Assembly (NCBI RefSeq): GCF_002846575.1
Contig: NZ_PJND01000007.1
Coordinates: 1,054,001 to 1,118,000 of the forward strand
Direction of reading: 5' to 3'
Length of the DNA: 64,000 nt
From: Flavobacterium lindanitolerans
GTDB lineage: Bacteria > Bacteroidota > Bacteroidia > Flavobacteriales > Flavobacteriaceae
Below are positions 17,794 through 27,094 of this stretch, one piece after another (the stretch's first letter is position 1; every line of letters starts with the position of its first letter). Under the pieces are notes generated by a model. The model saw only the letters and a program-made list of their open reading frames with translations. It had not been told where the DNA came from and did no database searches. Position numbers and translations under genes: made by a program.

Positions 17794-19197
17794 ATGTCGT
17801 CTCATTACGAAGCACCCATTAGAAAACCTTTAGTTATAGGTGATAAATCTTATCACGATGTAACAGTAGATGTAGCTGCACCTGTTGAAGGGAAAGCCAA
17901 CAAACAATGGTGGATTGTATTTTCAATCTCCCTAGTCGCATTCCTTTGGGGATTAGGCTGTATCATATATACTATCTCTACTGGTATCGGTTCATGGGGA
18001 TTAAATAAAACAATTGGATGGGCTTGGGATATCACTAACTTCGTTTGGTGGGTTGGTATCGGTCACGCTGGAACGCTGATTTCCGCAGTACTTTTATTAT
18101 TCCGTCAAAAATGGAGAATGGCGATTAACCGTTCTGCAGAAGCAATGACCATCTTCTCGGTTGTTCAGGCGGGTCTTTTCCCAATCATCCACATGGGTCG
18201 TCCATGGTTAGGATACTGGGTATTGCCAATTCCAAACCAGTTCGGGTCACTTTGGGTTAACTTTAACTCACCGTTGCTTTGGGACGTATTCGCGATTTCT
18301 ACGTATCTTTCTGTATCATTGGTTTTCTGGTGGACAGGTTTACTTCCGGATTTCGCAATGCTTAGAGACAGAGCAATCACTCCTTTCACAAAAAGAATTT
18401 ATTCTATCCTGAGCTTCGGTTGGAGCGGTAGAGCAAAAGACTGGCAACGTTTCGAAGAAGTTTCTTTGGTTCTTGCAGGTTTGGCAACGCCACTTGTACT
18501 TTCTGTACACACAATCGTATCTTTTGACTTCGCAACATCCGTAATTCCAGGATGGCATACTACAATCTTCCCTCCGTACTTCGTTGCAGGAGCGGTATTC
18601 TCAGGATTCGCAATGGTAAACACCCTGCTTATCATCATGAGAAAAGTTTCTAACCTTGAAGCTTATATCACACTACAACATATCGAATTGATGAACATTG
18701 TAATCATGATTACAGGTTCTATCGTAGGTGTGGCTTATATCACTGAGTTGTTCGTTGCATGGTATTCAGGTGTTGAATACGAACAATATGCATTCCTGAA
18801 CAGAGCTACAGGTCCTTACGCTTGGGCTTACTGGGCGATGATGACATGTAACGTATTCTCTCCTCAGTTCATGTGGTTCAAAAAATTAAGAACAAGTATC
18901 ATGTTCTCTTTCGTTATCTCGATTGTGGTAAACATCGGTATGTGGTTTGAGCGTTTCGTAATTATCGTAACTTCATTGCACAGAGATTACCTTCCATCTT
19001 CTTGGACAATGTTCTCACCAACATTCGTTGATATTGGAATATTTGTCGGAACAATCGGTTTCTTCTTTGTATTATTCTTGTTATATGCTAGATCTTTCCC
19101 TGTGATTGCTCAAGCAGAGGTTAAGACAATCTTGAAATCTTCTGGAGAAAACTATAAAAAACAAAGAGAAGAAAATAAACATTCACACCATGAGTAA
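17794..19197 (+). CDS. actC: alternative complex III subunit ActC, NrfD-like quinol-binding membrane protein
   Basis: A 467-residue integral membrane protein of the NrfD/PsrC family with about ten transmembrane helices. ActC holds the menaquinol site next to ActB. The first membrane helix follows a ~45-residue cytoplasmic N-terminus; characteristic segments include [17 protein letters not shown] and [19 protein letters not shown]. It overlaps actD by 8 bp, which suggests coupled translation. Confidence 0.94.
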   Translation: MSSHYEAPIRKPLVIGDKSYHDVTVDVAAPVEGKANKQWWIVFSISLVAFLWGLGCIIYTISTGIGSWGLNKTIGWAWDITNFVWWVGIGHAGTLISAVLLLFRQKWRMAINRSAEAMTIFSVVQAGLFPIIHMGRPWLGYWVLPIPNQFGSLWVNFNSPLLWDVFAISTYLSVSLVFWWTGLLPDFAMLRDRAITPFTKRIYSILSFGWSGRAKDWQRFEEVSLVLAGLATPLVLSVHTIVSFDFATSVIPGWHTTIFPPYFVAGAVFSGFAMVNTLLIIMRKVSNLEAYITLQHIELMNIVIMITGSIVGVAYITELFVAWYSGVEYEQYAFLNRATGPYAWAYWAMMTCNVFSPQFMWFKKLRTSIMFSFVISIVVNIGMWFERFVIIVTSLHRDYLPSSWTMFSPTFVDIGIFVGTIGFFFVLFLLYARSFPVIAQAEVKTILKSSGENYKKQREENKHSHHE

Positions 19198-19714
19198 TAA
19201 AGTTATATACGCTATTTATAATGATGATGACGTGCTTATGGATGCCGTTAAGAAAACACGTGCAGCTCATCACCATATTGAAGAAGTTTTCACGCCTTTT
19301 CCAGTTCACGGATTGGACAAAGCAATGGGAATATCTCCAACCCGATTAGCAATCTGTGCTTTCTTATACGGATTAGTAGGTCTTTCTGTGGCAACAACAA
19401 TGATGAACTACATCATGATTTCTGACTGGCCTCAGGATATCGGTGGAAAGCCAAGTTTCAGCTATATCGAAAACATGCCGGCTTTCGTCCCGGTTATGTT
19501 CGAGATGACTGTTTTCTTTGCTGCCCACTTAATGGTAATCACATTCTACATGAGAAGTAGATTGTGGCCATTCAAAAAAGCAGAAAACCCGGATGTAAGA
19601 ACTACAGACGATCACTTTTTGATGGAAGTTGCAGTTCATGGAGACGAGAATGAATTAGTTGCATTCTTTCAAAATACTGGAGCAGTAGAAGTTAAAGTAA
19701 TAGAAAAGCATTAA
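19190..19714 (+). CDS. actD: alternative complex III subunit ActD
   Basis: ActD (DUF3341 family) is a small membrane subunit of alternative complex III. The 174-residue protein has a soluble N-terminus and two membrane helices (about 45-68 and 99-121), followed by a basic loop RSRLWPFKKAENP and a soluble tail. It starts 8 bp inside the end of actC and ends 8 nt before actE. Confidence 0.92.
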   Translation: MSNKVIYAIYNDDDVLMDAVKKTRAAHHHIEEVFTPFPVHGLDKAMGISPTRLAICAFLYGLVGLSVATTMMNYIMISDWPQDIGGKPSFSYIENMPAFVPVMFEMTVFFAAHLMVITFYMRSRLWPFKKAENPDVRTTDDHFLMEVAVHGDENELVAFFQNTGAVEVKVIEKH

Positions 19715-19722
19715 GAGTAGAT

Positions 19723-20268
19723 ATGAAAAGTTTATATAAAATAACACTTTTAGTAGGAATCGCGATAACAGCAGTTTCTTGTCACAACAAGAGAAAGCCA
19801 AATTATCAATACTTTCCTAATATGTATGAATCAGTAGGTTATGAAACCTATTCTGAGTCTGGTGCTTTTAAAGATGGAAAAGAAGGGCAATTACCTGCAA
19901 AAGGTTCAATTCCAAGAGGTTTCCAGCCTTATGAATATGAAAATTCAACAGCCGGTTATGAATTGGCAAAAGCTAATTTGAAATCTCCATTAGATTCAAT
20001 TGCAAGAAATTCTGACAAGGGAGCGAAGCTATTCGGAATCTATTGTGCAATCTGCCACGGAGAAAAAGGAGACGGAAAAGGTAACCTGGTTAAAAGAGAG
20101 AAATTCTTAGGTGTTCCTAGCTATGCTGATAGAGTTATCACTGAAGGAAGTGTTTTTCACGTAGAGACTTACGGATTGAATGCAATGGGTTCTCATGCGA
20201 ATCAATTATCTGTTGAAGAGCGTTGGATGGTTGCAGCTTATGTGATGAAACTAAAAAGTGAATTATAA
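19723..20268 (+). CDS. actE: alternative complex III subunit ActE, monoheme cytochrome c lipoprotein
   Basis: A 181-residue monoheme cytochrome c. The signal peptide ends in a lipobox with Cys20 (ITAVSC), so it is membrane-tethered on the periplasmic side. The heme site CAICH lies near residue 109, with a C-terminal region GSHANQLSVEERWMVAAYVMKL and a methionine that may be the distal ligand. ActE is a likely exit point for electrons from ActA toward the oxidase. Confidence 0.93.
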   Translation: MKSLYKITLLVGIAITAVSCHNKRKPNYQYFPNMYESVGYETYSESGAFKDGKEGQLPAKGSIPRGFQPYEYENSTAGYELAKANLKSPLDSIARNSDKGAKLFGIYCAICHGEKGDGKGNLVKREKFLGVPSYADRVITEGSVFHVETYGLNAMGSHANQLSVEERWMVAAYVMKLKSEL

Positions 20269-20295
20269 TTGTAGAACAAACTGATCTTAATAGAT

Positions 20296-21837
20296 ATGTA
20301 CACATTTTCAAGCAAATTAAAAACCTTTTCTATTATCCTTATGGTTGTAGGTATCCTTGGGGTAGGATATAGTTTTTTAACTGCACCAAAAAATACAGCT
20401 GAAGTAGAGGAAATCCTTAAGAAAGAAGCAGAAGAGCACGGCGGACATGGCGGACATCATGAAGCAGTGGCTGGCCATGACAAGCACGAAGCTCATGGAA
20501 CTGCTACAGAAGCTCATGAGACAGTAGCAGCCGCAGAAGCTAAACCTGAAGCTTCAATGGCAGATTCAGTTCATGTAGATACAATTTCAGTTACTAAAGA
20601 TACAGCTCACGCAGTTGCAGCAACAGAAGAACACCATGATGATCATGCTGCTGTTGCGGCTCACGGTCATGACAAAGCAGAAGGCGGTCATGATGATGCT
20701 CATGCAGCAGAACACGCAAAACACGTAGAGCACGTTTTCCACCAATTAAAAAACAAGCCTTGGGCAGCCGTTTATGTAGCAGCATTGTTTTTCATGTTGA
20801 TTTCATTAGGTGCATTAGCATTCTACGCAATCCAACAAGTTGCTCAGGCAGGATGGTCTCCGGTTTTATTTAGAGTAATGCAGGGAATCACGGCTTATTT
20901 GCCTTGGGGTTCTATTATTGTATTTGTTCTTTTGGCACTTGGAGCTTTCCACGTACACCACTTGTTCGTATGGATGGATCCAAAATTAGTGGACCCTACA
21001 AGTCCAGATTTTGACAAATTGATTGCAAACAAATCAGGCTACCTAAACGAATATTTCTGGTTAATCAGAGCAGCTGTTTTCATCATCGGATGGAACCTTT
21101 ACAGATATTTCTCAAGAAAGAACTGTTTGGCTCAGGATCAGGCAAGCGACAACGCTTTCTACAAAAAGAACTTCAAAATATCAGCAGGATTCCTGGTATT
21201 CTTTATCGTAACAGAATCTATCATGTCCTGGGACTGGATTATGTCTGTTGACCCTCACTGGTTCAGTACATTGTTCGGATGGTACGTTTTCGCAAGTTTC
21301 TTCGTAAGCGGTATTACAGTAATCGCTATGGTTACATTGTACCTGAAATCAAGAGGATACTTGGAATATGTAAACACAAGCCATATCCACGATTTAGCTA
21401 AATTCATGTTTGGTATCAGTGTATTCTGGACTTACTTATGGTTCTCACAATTCATGTTGATCTGGTATGCGAATATTCCTGAAGAAGTAACTTACTTCAT
21501 TACAAGAATCGAGCAATACAACCTGCCTTTCTTTGGAATGGTTGCCATGAACTTCCTTTTCCCGGTATTGATTTTGATTAATACAGACTTCAAACGTTTG
21601 ACCTGGATTGTTGTTATGGCTGGTGTTGTTATCCTGGCAGGTCACTACATTGATTTTTATAATATGATTATGCCGGCTACTGTAGGTGACCGTTGGTTCA
21701 TTGGTGCAGGTGAAATTGGAGCGATATTCTTCTTCCTTGGGTTATTTATCTTCGTAGTCTTTACAGCGCTATCTAAATCTCCTCTATTGGCTAAGAGAAA
21801 TCCATTTATTGAGGAAAGTAAACATTTTCATTATTAA
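20296..21837 (+). CDS. actF: alternative complex III subunit ActF with His-rich insert
   Basis: ActF is the ActC/NrfD paralogue of alternative complex III. This 513-residue copy has a first hydrophobic helix at residues 9-28, then about 100 residues rich in His and Ala (about 45-150, bases 20431-20750), then the remaining ~9 helices. The insert has repeated HGGHGGHH, GHDKHEAHG and HHDDHAAVAAHGHD blocks, a composition usual for metal-binding segments. The membrane core includes WIMSVDPHWFSTLFGWYVF. The gene is followed 19 nt later by coxB. Confidence 0.92.
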   Translation: MYTFSSKLKTFSIILMVVGILGVGYSFLTAPKNTAEVEEILKKEAEEHGGHGGHHEAVAGHDKHEAHGTATEAHETVAAAEAKPEASMADSVHVDTISVTKDTAHAVAATEEHHDDHAAVAAHGHDKAEGGHDDAHAAEHAKHVEHVFHQLKNKPWAAVYVAALFFMLISLGALAFYAIQQVAQAGWSPVLFRVMQGITAYLPWGSIIVFVLLALGAFHVHHLFVWMDPKLVDPTSPDFDKLIANKSGYLNEYFWLIRAAVFIIGWNLYRYFSRKNCLAQDQASDNAFYKKNFKISAGFLVFFIVTESIMSWDWIMSVDPHWFSTLFGWYVFASFFVSGITVIAMVTLYLKSRGYLEYVNTSHIHDLAKFMFGISVFWTYLWFSQFMLIWYANIPEEVTYFITRIEQYNLPFFGMVAMNFLFPVLILINTDFKRLTWIVVMAGVVILAGHYIDFYNMIMPATVGDRWFIGAGEIGAIFFFLGLFIFVVFTALSKSPLLAKRNPFIEESKHFHY

Positions 21838-21856
21838 TATTTAAAGAAAAAAACAG

Positions 21857-23017
21857 ATGACAAGTTTGTTGGTAATTATAGTTTTAGTTTTATTAGCTGT
21901 TGCGATTTGGCAATTAACTAAAATTTTCGATTTGACTCAAATTGGCGGTCTAAGTGATAACTCACAAGTTGCCAATGACAGAGACAATAATATTAATGGA
22001 TATATGATGTTTGCCTTTCTGGGTTTCATATATGTTACGACAATTTATTGCATAATTAAATTTGGTCACTTCCCATTAATGAGCAACTCTGCTTCTGAAC
22101 ACGGGCAGGATGTAGATAACCTGATGTGGATTTCGATGATTTTGATCTTCACTGTTCAATTCATTACTCAGGCTCTTTTGCACTACTTCGCATTCAAATA
22201 CAGAGGTAAGCAGGGAAAAAAGGCATTATACTTTGCAGATAATGATAAATTAGAGTTCATATGGACTATTATTCCGGTAATCGTATTGGCTGGTTTAATC
22301 TTATACGGATTGTATGCATGGACAAACATTATGTTTGTTGACGAAGATGAAGATGTTATCGTAGTTGAACTATATGCAAAACAATTCTCATGGGAAGCCA
22401 GATATGCAGGTGAAGATAACGTGCTTGGAAAAGCAAACGTAAGATATATTGAAGGAGTTAACACTTTAGGTGTTGATGTGTCTGACCCTAATGCTCAGGA
22501 TGACAAAGTAGTAACAGAGTTACACTTGCCAAAAGGTAAAAAAGTATTGTTCAAGATGCGTTCTCAGGACGTGTTGCACTCTGCTTACATGCCACACTTT
22601 AGAGCTCAGATGAACTGTGTTCCTGGTATGGTTACTCAGTTTGCATTTGTTCCTACTAAGACTACGGCTGAAATGCGTCAGCATCCGGATATTGTTGAAA
22701 AAGTAGCACACATCAACGAGCTAAGAGCTAAGAAGAGCGTTGAATTAGTGAAAAAAGGGGAGCAGGGATTAGATCCTTACAATTTTGATTTCCTATTGCT
22801 ATGCAACAAAATTTGCGGACCTTCTCACTACAACATGCAAATGAAGATTGTTGTAGAAAGTGAAGCTGATTTCAAAAAATGGTTAAGCGACAAGCCAACA
22901 TTGGTTTCTGCAGTTAAAGCTGAAAAAGAGCCTAAAGCAGAAGAAGGTGCAGCAGCACCGGCAGATACGACAAAAGCTCCAGTAGCAGATACAACTAAAG
23001 TTGTAGCAGCCAATTAA
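21857..23017 (+). CDS. coxB: cytochrome c oxidase subunit II
   Basis: Subunit II carries the CuA site that accepts electrons from cytochrome c or from the ACIII supercomplex. The 386-residue protein has four hydrophobic helices (about 3-20, 49-69, 88-112, 131-154), more than the usual two. The CuA ligands are VLHS upstream and CNKICGPSHYNM near residues 316-327 (C-x3-C-x3-H-x2-M). About 40 residues are inserted between the PGM loop and the cysteines. The last ~35 residues are Ala/Lys/Pro-rich and probably disordered. It is followed by coxA 40 nt downstream. Confidence 0.94.
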   Translation: MTSLLVIIVLVLLAVAIWQLTKIFDLTQIGGLSDNSQVANDRDNNINGYMMFAFLGFIYVTTIYCIIKFGHFPLMSNSASEHGQDVDNLMWISMILIFTVQFITQALLHYFAFKYRGKQGKKALYFADNDKLEFIWTIIPVIVLAGLILYGLYAWTNIMFVDEDEDVIVVELYAKQFSWEARYAGEDNVLGKANVRYIEGVNTLGVDVSDPNAQDDKVVTELHLPKGKKVLFKMRSQDVLHSAYMPHFRAQMNCVPGMVTQFAFVPTKTTAEMRQHPDIVEKVAHINELRAKKSVELVKKGEQGLDPYNFDFLLLCNKICGPSHYNMQMKIVVESEADFKKWLSDKPTLVSAVKAEKEPKAEEGAAAPADTTKAPVADTTKVVAAN

Positions 23018-23057
23018 TAATTAGTATATCTTTTAAATAAAATTTAAATTATAATAT

Positions 23058-24863
23058 ATGTCAGCAGTAGGTCACGATATCGATCACGGACACGATCACG
23101 AACACGAACACCACCATAAAGATACCTTCATCACGAAGTATATCTTTAGTATCGATCACAAGATGATTGCCAAGCAGTATTTGATTACAGGTATCATCAT
23201 GGGTATTATTGGTGTGGGAATGTCAATGCTTTTCAGAATGCAATTGGCCTGGCCAGAAGAATCTTTTGGCGTGTTCAAATTTTTCCTTGGAGAGAAATTC
23301 GCTCCGGGAGGAGTAATGCGAAACGATGCTTACCTTGCTTTGGTTACAATTCACGGAACAATCATGGTATTCTTCGTTTTGACTGCCGGATTGAGCGGTA
23401 CCTTCAGTAACCTCTTGATTCCATTGCAGATTGGTGCACGTGATATGGCTTCCGGATTTATGAACATGATTTCATACTGGTTGTTCTTCCTTTCAAGTTT
23501 GATTATGGTTATTTCTCTTTTCGTAGAGTCAGGACCAGCATCTGCAGGTTGGACAATTTATCCTCCTCTTTCTGCATTACCTCAGGCAATTCCAGGTTCA
23601 GGTACAGGTATGACATTATGGTTAGTATCTATGGCTATTTTCATCGCTTCTTCTTTGATGGGATCGTTGAACTACGTAGTAACTGTTATCAACTTAAGAA
23701 CTAAAGGGATGTCAATGACAAGATTGCCACTTACAATCTGGGCTTTCTTTATTACTGCTATCATTGGTATCGTATCTTTCCCGGTTCTTTTATCAGCTGC
23801 ATTATTATTGATTTTCGATAGAAGCTTTGGTACTTCATTCTTCCTTTCCGATATCTATATCGCTGGAGAAGTATTACACTACCAGGGAGGTTCTCCGGTA
23901 TTGTTCGAGCACTTGTTCTGGTTCTTAGGACACCCTGAAGTATATATCGTATTATTACCGGCTCTTGGTATTACATCTGAAATTATTGCAACAAACTCTC
24001 GTAAGCCAATCTTTGGTTACAGAGCGATGATTGCTTCTATATTAGCGATTGCATTCCTTTCAACTATCGTTTGGGGTCACCACATGTTCATCTCGGGTAT
24101 GAATCCATTCCTTGGATCGGTGTTTACCTTCACAACATTGTTGATTGCAATTCCTTCTGCTGTAAAAGCATTTAACTACATCACGACCTTGTGGAAAGGA
24201 AATCTGCAGATGAACCCTGCGATGCTTTTCTCAATCGGATTGGTTTCTACGTTCATTACTGGTGGTTTGACAGGTATCATCCTTGGAGATAGTACTTTGG
24301 ATATCAACGTTCACGATACGTATTTCGTGGTAGCGCACTTCCACCTGGTAATGGGTATCTCTGCACTTTACGGAATGTTTGCCGGAATCTACCACTGGTT
24401 CCCAAGAATGTTCGGTAGAATGCTAAACAAAAACTTAGGTTATATTCACTTCTGGGTAACTGCTATCTGTGCTTACGGAGTATTCTTCCCAATGCACTTT
24501 ATTGGTATGGCAGGTCTTCCAAGACGTTACTATACAAACACAGCTTTCCCGTTATTTGATGACTTGCAAAACGTAAACGTATTGATTACTGTATTTGCTT
24601 TAGTTGGAGGAGCTTTCCAGTTGGTATTCCTTTGGAACTTCTTCGTAAGTATCTTCTACGGAAAGAAAGCAGTTCAAAACCCATGGAGATCCAATACTTT
24701 GGAATGGACAGCTCCGGTAGAACACATTCACGGAAACTGGCCTGGAGAACTTCCTGAAGTTCACAGATGGCCATACGATTACAGCAAGCCTGGCTTTGAT
24801 GATGATTTCGTTCCGCAAACAGTGCCAATGAAAGAAGGCGAAGAAGAACTTCACCATTCATAA
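23058..24863 (+). CDS. coxA: cytochrome c oxidase subunit I (heme-copper oxidase)
   Basis: The 601-residue catalytic subunit reduces oxygen to water and pumps protons. Heme and copper ligand motifs are clear: HGTIMVFF (low-spin heme ligand), GHPEVYIVLLPALG (CuB His and the crosslinked Tyr, with the Glu typical of A1-type oxidases), WGHHMF (two CuB His) and VHDTYFVVAHFHLVMG (heme a3 and low-spin heme His). About twelve transmembrane helices follow a short cytoplasmic N-terminus rich in His (HDIDHGHDHEHEHHHKD). It ends the operon; subunits III and IV are encoded about 24 kb away at 48.8-50.9 kb. Confidence 0.97.
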   Translation: MSAVGHDIDHGHDHEHEHHHKDTFITKYIFSIDHKMIAKQYLITGIIMGIIGVGMSMLFRMQLAWPEESFGVFKFFLGEKFAPGGVMRNDAYLALVTIHGTIMVFFVLTAGLSGTFSNLLIPLQIGARDMASGFMNMISYWLFFLSSLIMVISLFVESGPASAGWTIYPPLSALPQAIPGSGTGMTLWLVSMAIFIASSLMGSLNYVVTVINLRTKGMSMTRLPLTIWAFFITAIIGIVSFPVLLSAALLLIFDRSFGTSFFLSDIYIAGEVLHYQGGSPVLFEHLFWFLGHPEVYIVLLPALGITSEIIATNSRKPIFGYRAMIASILAIAFLSTIVWGHHMFISGMNPFLGSVFTFTTLLIAIPSAVKAFNYITTLWKGNLQMNPAMLFSIGLVSTFITGGLTGIILGDSTLDINVHDTYFVVAHFHLVMGISALYGMFAGIYHWFPRMFGRMLNKNLGYIHFWVTAICAYGVFFPMHFIGMAGLPRRYYTNTAFPLFDDLQNVNVLITVFALVGGAFQLVFLWNFFVSIFYGKKAVQNPWRSNTLEWTAPVEHIHGNWPGELPEVHRWPYDYSKPGFDDDFVPQTVPMKEGEEELHHS

Positions 24864-24882
24864 ATTATAAAAAGAATAAAAA

Positions 24883-24921
24883 AATCCGTTTCAAGAAATT
24901 GAAACGGATTTTTTTTTTTTT
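24883..24921 (+). terminator. terminator of the act-cox operon
   Basis: AATCCGTTTCAA, loop GAAA, TTGAAACGGATT and an uninterrupted run of 13 T residues, 19 nt after the coxA stop. Confidence 0.93.
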
Positions 24922-25000
24922 GAAAAAAAAATTAGGTTTTTGTCCAATTTCAAAATCCCGATTGTCATTATAGTATATAACAATTAAAACTTCAAATAAA

Positions 25001-25453
25001 ATGGAACAAAGAATCAACATTCATGTAAAAGGACAGGAAGCCATGAAAACACTTTTCGGGATTGGGGCCTACCTGAAAAAATCACCAGTAGAATTGGCAC
25101 TTTTAGAATTGGTTTATTTTCGTGTATCTCAAATTAACGGTTGTGCCTATTGTTTGGATATGCATTCAAAAGATGCCCGTGCCAAAGGCGAAACAGAACA
25201 GCGTTTATATGGTTTGAGTGCCTGGAGAGAAGCACCTTACTACACCGAAAGAGAAAGAGCCGCATTTGCCTGGGCAGAAGCACTGACTAAATGTGAAGTT
25301 AGTGATGCCGTCTATGCAGAAGCAGCATCGCAATTTTCGGAACAGGAATTAATTGATCTGACTTTGGCAATTACGACCATCAATACTTGGAACCGAATCA
25401 ACATTGCTTTTCCTCATGCAATCGGAACCTATAAAGTTGGCCAGTTTGGCTGA
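25001..25453 (+). CDS. carboxymuconolactone decarboxylase / AhpD-like protein
   Basis: A 150-residue protein of the AhpD-like superfamily. The redox motif is intact: Cys48-Ala-Tyr-Cys51-x3-His55 in INGCAYCLDMHSKDARAKGE, the pattern of alkylhydroperoxidase D-type enzymes. It is expected in the cytoplasm, acting in peroxide or disulfide chemistry; the real substrate is not known. It is first in a short co-directional group with a YciI/DGPF protein and an ECF42-type sigma factor. Confidence 0.9.
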   Translation: MEQRINIHVKGQEAMKTLFGIGAYLKKSPVELALLELVYFRVSQINGCAYCLDMHSKDARAKGETEQRLYGLSAWREAPYYTERERAAFAWAEALTKCEVSDAVYAEAASQFSEQELIDLTLAITTINTWNRINIAFPHAIGTYKVGQFG

Positions 25454-25505
25454 TTTTTAAATTGGAAACTTTCACTACATTTAATAATTTCAAAAACAGT
25501 ATAAC

Positions 25506-25853
25506 ATGAACGAGTTCGCATTAATAATCCGCAGAGATATGATCAGTAAGGATGCAACACCATCACCGGAACAAATGCAGGCAGCAATCAAACCATTCCA
25601 GGATTGGATTGGCGGTATAGCGGCCCAAAACAAATTAGTTGCGCCACCCAAAAGATGGGATTCAGACGGTAGGGTTGTAAAAGAAGATAATGTCGTGACA
25701 AACGGACCTTATGTCGAGATAAAAGAATCGGTAGGAGGTTTGTTCTTAATCAGGGCAGAGAATTATGAGGAAGCCGTTGAAATTGCCAAAGGATGTCCTA
25801 TTTTAAAATGGGGTGCCAGTGTTGAAGTGAGAATGGCTGTTCCAACTGAGTAG
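25506..25853 (+). CDS. YciI/DGPF-family protein
   Basis: A 115-residue YCII-related (DGPF) domain protein. The typical core is visible: NEFALIIRRD at the start, then a conserved block VVTNGPYVEIKESVGGLFLIRAENYEEAVEIAKGCP, matching the DGPFxExKExxGGFxxI pattern with NGPY in place of DGPF. Biochemical function is unknown. Genes of this family are known to sit beside ECF42 sigma factors, as here (8 nt before the sigma gene). Confidence 0.9.
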   Translation: MNEFALIIRRDMISKDATPSPEQMQAAIKPFQDWIGGIAAQNKLVAPPKRWDSDGRVVKEDNVVTNGPYVEIKESVGGLFLIRAENYEEAVEIAKGCPILKWGASVEVRMAVPTE

Positions 25854-25861
25854 TTTAAAAG

Positions 25862-27094
25862 ATGGAAGACAGCCAACTGTTGCACAATTTATTCAGGACA
25901 GAGTATCGGAAATTGGTTTCGGTACTCTGTTACCTGTTTGGCATTAAACACATAGAAATTGCAGAAGATATTGTTAGCGATACATTTCTTGCTGCTACAG
26001 AAACATGGAGTTTAAAAGGCATACCGGATAATCCAACGGCATGGTTGTATACCGTCGCCAAAAATAAAACCAAAAACCATCTTAAACGTAATGTCTTCTT
26101 TGAGCAGAAATTATCCCCCGAGTTTAAATATGCTGCCCAGAAATCGGAAGAAATAGTAATAGACTTATCTGCCAGAAATATTGCAGATAGCCAGTTAGCC
26201 ATGATTTTCACGGTCTGTGACCCATGTATTTCGACAGAATCGCAGGTGGCTTTGGCTTTGAATCTGCTTTGTGGTTTCGGAATTCAGGAAATTGCTGATG
26301 CTTTTTTGACGAACAAAGAAGTCATTTACAAAAGAATCAACCGAGCCAAGGAAAAGCTGAAAGCAGAAAACATAAAAATACAACAGCCTACTATACTGGA
26401 GATCAATGACAGGCTGGAACCGGTTCTCACAACCTTATACCTGTTGTTTTCGGAAGGATATTATTCTTCTTCACAAAATACCATCTTGCGAAAAGATCTT
26501 TGTGCCGAAGCCATGCGGCTGGTGCATCTGCTAATGGAGAACAAAGCGACCAATAAGCCATCCGTAAATGCGCTATTTTCCCTAATGAGCTTCCATTCGT
26601 CACGATTTGATGCCAGAACCAATGAAAAGGGCGAAATCGTCTTATATGACGACCAGGACGAAACAAAATGGAACCAGGAATTAATTATCCAGGGAACCTA
26701 TTTCTTAAACCAGGCGTCAACCGGAGACAGAATAACGAGGTATCATCTTGAAGCCGGAATTGCCTATTGGCATACGCAGAAAGAAGACACCGATGAAAAG
26801 TGGGACAATATTCTCCAACTTTACAACAGTCTGCTCATATTAGAATATTCACCAATTGCAGCACTCAACCGTACTTTTGCATTAGCCAAAGTTCATGGTA
26901 AAGAAAAGGCAATTCAGGAAGCAGAAAAGCTAAATTTAAAAGATAACCATTTTTACTTTTCACTGTTAGGACATCTGTATACTGATTTTGACAACCAAAC
27001 AGCGTTGGCACATTTTAATACTGCTTTCAAATTGGCAAAATTGGAAACAGACAGAAAAACCATTACAGAAAATATTAAAAAACTTGTTTATTAG
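25862..27094 (+). CDS. ECF42-type RNA polymerase sigma factor with TPR-like tail
   Basis: A 410-residue sigma factor. Region 2 (about 10-80) reads FRTEYRKLVSVLCYLFGIKHIEIAEDIVSDTFLAATETW, and region 4 (about 110-170) contains a helix-turn-helix FGIQEIADAFLTNKEVIYKRINRAKEKL. The extra ~220 C-terminal residues (DUF6596-like, then TPR-like helices SPIAALNRTFALAKVHGKEKAIQEAEKL) are the mark of the ECF42 group, in which the tail replaces an anti-sigma factor as the control element. No anti-sigma gene is adjacent. It overlaps the convergent permease gene by 4 bp. Confidence 0.88.
   Translation: MEDSQLLHNLFRTEYRKLVSVLCYLFGIKHIEIAEDIVSDTFLAATETWSLKGIPDNPTAWLYTVAKNKTKNHLKRNVFFEQKLSPEFKYAAQKSEEIVIDLSARNIADSQLAMIFTVCDPCISTESQVALALNLLCGFGIQEIADAFLTNKEVIYKRINRAKEKLKAENIKIQQPTILEINDRLEPVLTTLYLLFSEGYYSSSQNTILRKDLCAEAMRLVHLLMENKATNKPSVNALFSLMSFHSSRFDARTNEKGEIVLYDDQDETKWNQELIIQGTYFLNQASTGDRITRYHLEAGIAYWHTQKEDTDEKWDNILQLYNSLLILEYSPIAALNRTFALAKVHGKEKAIQEAEKLNLKDNHFYFSLLGHLYTDFDNQTALAHFNTAFKLAKLETDRKTITENIKKLVY

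Noticed and set aside
24922..25000. TGTCCA-CGAT as a definite ECF42 promoter
   Set aside because: Spacing (12 nt) and sequence are only a loose fit, so it is kept as a hint in the findings and not listed as a feature.
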